NCBI GenBank assembly: GCA_030271565.1
Contig: JARXKR010000077.1
Coordinates: forward strand, 1 to 10,294
Direction: 5' to 3'
Source of the DNA: Pseudomonadota bacterium
Lineage (GTDB): Bacteria > Pseudomonadota > Alphaproteobacteria > Sphingomonadales > Sphingomonadaceae
Length of the DNA: 10,294 nt
Shown here: positions 6,263 through 10,294 of the stretch, in pieces
How positions within the stretch are numbered: the first letter of the stretch is position 1
Layout of the letters: every line of letters begins with the position of its first letter
The notes under the pieces: model-generated
The model's database searches: none
Told to the model about the DNA's origin: nothing
Seen by the model: the letters and a program-made list of their open reading frames with translations, nothing else
Program-made: the position numbers and the translations under genes

Positions 6263-8626
6263 TTAGAAACTCACCCGTCCAGTCACACCCCAATAACGAT
6301 CGGCATCGCGCGGGATCTGGTAGCGATAGCTGCCGCTGGGCCCGCCGTTGATGATCGCGGCCGGATAGGCCTTGTCGAACACGTTGCGAACCTGGAAGGT
6401 CAGCTTCCACTTGTCGTTAGGATCGCCCACGCCGATCTGTACGTTGACCAGCGCATAGGCCGGGATCGTGCCGAGCAGGCGCTGCGTGGCATCGGCCGCG
6501 AACAACGAAAGCTGGCTCGACTGGAAGTTCATCTGGCTGCCCAGGAACACGTCGGCAAAGCCGCCGGTGCGCACCCGGTAATCCATTGCCAGCGCACCCT
6601 TCCACTTCGGCGCAAAGCCCAGCGGCGTGCCTGACGGGATCGGGGCCGAGCCGAGCGGCGCCTTGAACGCATCGACGTGAGCGTTGGTATAGGCCAGCCC
6701 GCCGGTGATCGTGAAATCGCGCATCGGGCGATAGTTGAGGTCAAGTTCGACGCCGCGGGTCGATACTTCGCCCGCATTGGTAAAGCGGGTGACCACGACG
6801 CCTGCCACCAGATCCGGGTTGTTGGCCTGGAAGTTGTGGTACTTGGCGTAAAATCCCGCGATGTTGAGCGTCAGCTTGCCGTCCAGCAGCGTGTTCTTGA
6901 GGCCCACTTCGAAGGCGTCCGACGTTTCCGCGTCGATCACGTTGGTGCCGGTCGCGGTCAGGTTGAAAAACACGTTGTAAGCCGGACCCTTATAGCCGCG
7001 CGCATAGCTCACATAGCCGATCACGTTGCGTGACAGGTCGGCCTGCATGGCAACCTTGCCCGAGACGTTGTCCTTCTTGGTCGATGCGGTGAACACCGTC
7101 GCCGGTGCGCCGGTGCCGGTGCCGGTCACCGGGAAACTGGGCTGGATGCCCGGCCCCGACAGCGTGGTGTTGCGGCTATGGAACACCGACAATTCATCGT
7201 GGCTATAGCGAACGCCCATGATCACGCGGAAGGTATCGGTTGCGCGGGCCGTGGCCTGTCCGAACAGCGCGAAGTTCTTGAACGTCGAACCGAAGTCCGC
7301 CGTCGCGGTCGGGAAGGTCGAAGGCAGCGCATTGGCGCTGCCGCACGGGATCAGGACGTTGGTCGGAGCGCCGACGATCGGCGCGCAAACCTCGTCGCGG
7401 CGGGTAAAGATCCGTTCCGATTTGGCGCGTGAGAAATACCCGCCAACAACCCACGACAGATCCTGATTGCCCGGCGAGGTCAGGCGCAGTTCCTGCGTGA
7501 AAGTATTGCTCTTCTGCGGACCGCTGTCATGGAGTTGGCCGAAGTTGGTCGTGGTCGTTCCGTTGGTCGAGGTATAGGCCCGGTCGAGCCAGTCCCCGTC
7601 GCGGATTTCGGTGTTGTCGTACTTGCGATAGGCGGTGATGCTAGTCAGCGTATTGGCCCCCACACCAATATCGGCCTGCATCGACATGCCCCAACCGGTT
7701 TCTTTGGTCGAGGTGACCAGGTTTTGCCGCACTTCGCGCGTATATGCGCCGCGCGGGGTCGGAAGGACATTGAAAGCGAGGCTGGTCGAGGGCAGGCCAG
7801 CGCCGGTCAGCGGGCCGGTGGCGATGATATCGGCGCAGCAATCGTCATTGTTCTTGTGATAGTCAGCGGCGAAGTAGAGCTTCAGGTCGTTGCCGGGATC
7901 GTAGAGCAACTGCCCGCGCATGCCCCAGTGCTTATAGCCGTTGACCCACTGGTTGGTGGCGAGGTTGCGGATATTGCCGTCATAGTCACCGTAGAAGCCG
8001 GTCATGCGAGCGGCGAGGTCCTGGCCCAGCGGCAGGTTGACCGAGCCTTTGACGCGGAATTCGTTGCGGTCAAAATAGCTTGCCTCGACGCTGCCGCCAA
8101 GCTTGTGCTCGGGCATCAGGGTGGTGATGTTGATCACCCCGGCAGATGCGTTCTTGCCGAACAGCGTGCCCTGCGGCCCGCGCAGCACTTCCATCTGCTT
8201 GATATCGACCAGATCGCTGAACGCCTCGCCCGAACGGGCGTAGACGACCCCGTCGACCACGGTCGAAACCGAAGGCTCACCCGCGATCGAGAAGGTTGCA
8301 GTGCCAACCCCGCGCAGGAAGATCGTCTGGTTCAGCGTCGTGCCCGACTTCAGGAAGTTGAGCGAGGGCACCATCTGCGCCGCGCTTTCGATGCTCGGCC
8401 GCGCTGCCTGGGCCAGGCTCTCGCCCGACAGCACCGAAACCGCGAGCGGAACGCGTTGCAGGTTTTCCGAGCGCTTCTGCGCGGTCACCACGATTTCGCC
8501 GGGGGCGGCGTCTTCGGCATCGGCGGCGGCCGGAGCGGCTGACTGGGCATAGGCCGGGACGCTGAACGCGGCGAGCGCGATCGCGGCGAGCGGCAAGGCG
8601 GAACTGGCACGCAGCAAGGTCTTCAT
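6263..8626 (-). CDS. TonB-dependent outer-membrane receptor, candidate sulfosugar glycoside receptor
   Basis: A 787-residue receptor. Residues 1-27 are a signal peptide (MKTLLRASSALPLAAIALAA..., cleavage after AYA). A TonB-box-like EIVVTAQ follows at about 44-50, then the plug domain with ENLQRVPLAVSVLSGESL, IFLRGVGT, VDGVVYARSG and the signature MEVLRGPQGTLFGKNASAGVINITT. The rest is beta-barrel strands and loops, ending in the terminal Phe (GRVSF) used for barrel insertion. A loop with EVCAPIVG...LIPCGSAN and an adjacent-cysteine DDCC may hold disulfides. The ATG at 8626 is chosen because GGGAGA lies 8 nt upstream and a proper signal peptide follows; a longer frame to 8746 would bury it. 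The receptor is divergent from the GH31 sulfoquinovosidase with a shared regulatory motif between them. Substrate assignment rests on that context only; family members carry siderophores, oligosaccharides and many other ligands. Confidence 0.95.
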   Translation of the reverse strand: MKTLLRASSALPLAAIALAAFSVPAYAQSAAPAAADAEDAAPGEIVVTAQKRSENLQRVPLAVSVLSGESLAQAARPSIESAAQMVPSLNFLKSGTTLNQTIFLRGVGTATFSIAGEPSVSTVVDGVVYARSGEAFSDLVDIKQMEVLRGPQGTLFGKNASAGVINITTLMPEHKLGGSVEASYFDRNEFRVKGSVNLPLGQDLAARMTGFYGDYDGNIRNLATNQWVNGYKHWGMRGQLLYDPGNDLKLYFAADYHKNNDDCCADIIATGPLTGAGLPSTSLAFNVLPTPRGAYTREVRQNLVTSTKETGWGMSMQADIGVGANTLTSITAYRKYDNTEIRDGDWLDRAYTSTNGTTTTNFGQLHDSGPQKSNTFTQELRLTSPGNQDLSWVVGGYFSRAKSERIFTRRDEVCAPIVGAPTNVLIPCGSANALPSTFPTATADFGSTFKNFALFGQATARATDTFRVIMGVRYSHDELSVFHSRNTTLSGPGIQPSFPVTGTGTGAPATVFTASTKKDNVSGKVAMQADLSRNVIGYVSYARGYKGPAYNVFFNLTATGTNVIDAETSDAFEVGLKNTLLDGKLTLNIAGFYAKYHNFQANNPDLVAGVVVTRFTNAGEVSTRGVELDLNYRPMRDFTITGGLAYTNAHVDAFKAPLGSAPIPSGTPLGFAPKWKGALAMDYRVRTGGFADVFLGSQMNFQSSQLSLFAADATQRLLGTIPAYALVNVQIGVGDPNDKWKLTFQVRNVFDKAYPAAIINGGPSGSYRYQIPRDADRYWGVTGRVSF

Positions 8627-8816
8627 GAAACTGTTCTCCCTCACGCCGGCCAGCATCTTTGCGGGGACCGGCCAAAAATCCTGCGACGCGGCTTGTGCAA
8701 GCATCGTCAGAGCGCTTGAATTGCGTCGACATCGCCGATATGTCAAGCGGTGTCATATTTACCGCCAAGCCTGTGGTAAAAAATCAACAGGCGGCTTTGG
8801 GTGAGGAAAACGCGGC
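8627..8816. promoter_or_regulatory. Divergent promoter region between the TonB-dependent receptor and GH31 genes
   Basis: These 190 bp carry the signals for both genes. On the plus strand lies TGTCAAGCGGTGTCATAT (8741-8758), the same gapped motif as in front of the MFS gene, with direct repeats TGTCA at 8741-8745 and 8751-8755. An overlapping weak palindrome GACAT...ATGTC spans 8728-8744. On the minus strand a TTTACC, 17-bp spacer, TATGAC arrangement is a possible receptor promoter whose -10 falls inside the motif, consistent with repression. Ribosome-binding sites are GGGAGA for the receptor (8635-8640) and GAGGAAAA for GH31 (8803-8810). Confidence 0.5.
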
Positions 8817-10294
8817 GTGGAACTGCGGTTTTGCGAGGATGAACAGGGCTTCGATCTGCTTTTGGCGGACCGCCTGATCGCGCGCCACCGCCGCGCTGCG
8901 CCGATGCTCAAACTGGCGCGCGGGACACCGCAAGTGTCAATGCTGCGCGGCAATTTCCGCATTGAAGACAATCCCTTGGATATCATCGAACCGGCTGAAT
9001 GGGAGGTCCGGCACAACACCGCATATTTGCTGCACATCGGGGCCGAGGTGGCGCAGCTGCGGATTGAGGGCGGCGCGCTGGTGGTCAAGGCGAGCAATCC
9101 TGACTGCGACCGGTTGTGGCTGCGCTTCCACGCCGAGCCGGGCGACGCGGTGTGGGGCGGGGGCGAGCAGATGAGCTACTTGGCGCTCAATGGCCGGGCC
9201 TTTCCGATGTGGACCAGCGAGCCCGGAGTGGGCCGCGACAAGTCGACCGAGCTGACGCAGGCGATGGACGCCAGCGGGATGGCCGGGGGCGATTACTGGA
9301 CCACCAACTACCCGCAGCCCACGTTCCTCACTTCGCGCTGGAACGCGGTGCATCTCGACGCGAGCTGCTATTCTGTGCTCGATTTTACCGACCCGGCGGC
9401 ACACCGGATCGAGGTCTGGAGCAATAGCGCGCGGTTCGAACTGTTTGCTGCCGAGGGCCCGCAGGATCTGGTCGGCATATTGTCCAGCAGGTTCGGCCGC
9501 CAGCCGCCGCTGCCCGATTGGGCAATTGGCGGCGCGATCGTCGGGCTCAAGGACGGTGCGCGCAGTTTCGAGCGGCTCGAGGCGTTCATTGCGGCCGGGG
9601 CTGCGGTGTCCGGACTGTGGTGCGAAGACTGGGCCGGGCTGCGCGAAACCAGCTTCGGGCGGCGGCTGTTCTGGGACTGGCGGCGCGACAATCAGCGCTT
9701 CCCCGACTTGCCCGAGCGAATCGTAGCGCTTGCCGCGCGCGGGATCAAATTCCTCGCCTATGCCAACCCCTATCTGGCCAGTGACGGCATTCTGTACGAG
9801 CAAGCGCGCGAGGCGGGCCACTTTGCGCTGCGCCGGGACAGCGACGAGCCCTACCTCGTGGATTTCGGCGAGTTCGATGCAGGCGTGCTCGATTTCACCC
9901 GCGCCGAAACCCGCGACTGGTTTGCCGAGCATGTCCTGGGGCGCGAATTGCTCGATATCGGGATCGCCGGATGGATGGCAGATTTCGGCGAATACCTCCC
10001 CACCGACGTGCGGCTGCATGACGGTTCGGACCCGATGGACATGCACAACCGCTGGCCGGTCCTGTGGGCGCAGGTCAATGAAGCTGCGCTGGCCAGCCGC
10101 GGCCAGACCGGAAAAGCCTTGTTCTTCATGCGCGCGGGCTTTTCGGGCGTGCAGGCGCATTGCCCGTTGCTGTGGGCAGGCGACCAGTCGGTCGATTTCA
10201 CCCGGCACGACGGGATCGGCACGGTCATCACGGCTGCGCTGACCTCTGGCCTGGTCGGCAATGCCTACAGCCATTCCGATTGCGGCGGCTATAC
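8817..10294 (+). CDS. yihQ: GH31 sulfoquinovosidase (YihQ-like, KERWY type), 3' end outside window
   Basis: The frame is open from a GTG at 8817 to the window end (492 residues). It has no signal peptide, so the enzyme is cytoplasmic. GTG is the first start after an in-frame TGA at 8802 and has GAGGAAAA upstream. The N-terminal SMLRGNFRIED, then WGGGEQMSYLALNGRAFPMWTSEPGVGR (113-140), GGDYWTTNYPQPTF (157-170) and FGRQPPLPDW follow E. coli YihQ segment by segment. Sulfonate-binding residues of sulfoquinovosidases are present: Lys245, Glu270 (WCEDW), Arg283 and Trp286 (SFGRRLFW), and Tyr492. This is the KERWY set of the Agrobacterium enzyme rather than the QQRWY set of E. coli. The nucleophile is Asp389 (WMADFGEY) and the acid/base Asp456 (WAGDQ). 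The enzyme would release sulfoquinovose from sulfoquinovosyl glycerol and related glycosides. It is divergent from the TonB-dependent receptor. The remaining C-terminal domains lie outside the window. Confidence 0.93.
   Translation, partial: MELRFCEDEQGFDLLLADRLIARHRRAAPMLKLARGTPQVSMLRGNFRIEDNPLDIIEPAEWEVRHNTAYLLHIGAEVAQLRIEGGALVVKASNPDCDRLWLRFHAEPGDAVWGGGEQMSYLALNGRAFPMWTSEPGVGRDKSTELTQAMDASGMAGGDYWTTNYPQPTFLTSRWNAVHLDASCYSVLDFTDPAAHRIEVWSNSARFELFAAEGPQDLVGILSSRFGRQPPLPDWAIGGAIVGLKDGARSFERLEAFIAAGAAVSGLWCEDWAGLRETSFGRRLFWDWRRDNQRFPDLPERIVALAARGIKFLAYANPYLASDGILYEQAREAGHFALRRDSDEPYLVDFGEFDAGVLDFTRAETRDWFAEHVLGRELLDIGIAGWMADFGEYLPTDVRLHDGSDPMDMHNRWPVLWAQVNEAALASRGQTGKALFFMRAGFSGVQAHCPLLWAGDQSVDFTRHDGIGTVITAALTSGLVGNAYSHSDCGGY

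Noticed and set aside
7529..8542. Open frame of 337 codons on the plus strand opposite the receptor gene.
   Set aside because: It is an antisense shadow of the TonB-dependent receptor, whose plug motifs and signal peptide are unambiguous.
8627..8746. Upstream in-frame extension of the TonB-dependent receptor by 40 codons.
   Set aside because: It would place the signal peptide internally and run through the divergent regulatory motif; the ATG at 8626 has a good ribosome-binding site.
8937..10274. Long open frame of 445 codons on the minus strand opposite the GH31 gene.
   Set aside because: It lies antisense to a clear GH31 coding frame with family motifs throughout; its translation shows no recognisable domain, and such antisense frames are usual in high-GC DNA.
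8817..10294. Generic alpha-glucosidase or alpha-xylosidase annotation for the GH31 gene.
   Set aside because: The sulfonate-binding Arg283/Trp286/Tyr492 and accompanying Lys245/Glu270 are specific to sulfoquinovosidases, and the N-terminal and WTSEPGVGR segments follow YihQ.
1..10294. CRISPR array, tRNA, rRNA or insertion sequence.
   Set aside because: No regularly spaced repeats, cloverleaf-like or rRNA-like segments, or transposase frames were seen on either strand.

Overview
The window looks like chromosomal DNA of a high-GC alphaproteobacterium, most likely a sphingomonad (Novosphingobium/Sphingomonas/Erythrobacter type). The evidence is a large TonB-dependent receptor of the kind abundant in that order, a hairpin repeat built on the arm TTCGACAAGCTCA that I recognise as common in sphingomonad intergenic regions, and the general protein style. 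This placement is inference; no rRNA or other marker gene is present.

Layout. (1) 1-897: the C-terminal end of the chromosome-partitioning ATPase SMC, cut by the window start. (2) 1033-1543: a type II toxin-antitoxin pair, brnT-brnA, behind a short AT-rich promoter region with a perfect inverted repeat. (3) 1540-2459: a [2Fe-2S] redox sensor soxR, divergent from a small VOC-fold protein gene, with a near-perfect SoxR box between them. (4) 2460-2616: a repeat region holding a sphingomonad REP-type inverted repeat. (5) 2617-4613, minus strand: a tightly packed operon reading ubiA (ubiquinone synthesis), a small lipoprotein, then an SRAP/HMCES-type abasic-site protein. (6) 4614-10294: a sugar-uptake locus with an ACS-family MFS transporter (+), a convergent TonB-dependent receptor (-) separated from it by a strong terminator, and a GH31 enzyme (+) divergent from the receptor and cut by the window end.

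The most interesting part is the last block. The GH31 protein is not a generic alpha-glucosidase. It carries the residues that define sulfoquinovosidases, including Lys245, Glu270, Arg283, Trp286 and Tyr492 (the KERWY set known from the Agrobacterium enzyme), plus nucleophile Asp389 and acid/base Asp456. It has no signal peptide, so its glycoside substrate must be imported intact. I infer a route for the plant and cyanobacterial sulfolipid headgroup (sulfoquinovosyl glycerol): TonB-dependent receptor at the outer membrane, MFS carrier at the inner membrane, and GH31 hydrolysis in the cytoplasm. In support, the gapped motif TGTCNNNCGGTGTCATAT occurs upstream of the MFS gene and again in the receptor/GH31 divergent promoter region, suggesting one regulator controls all three. 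The enzymes that would degrade sulfoquinovose, and the regulator, are not in the window and would be expected to the right.
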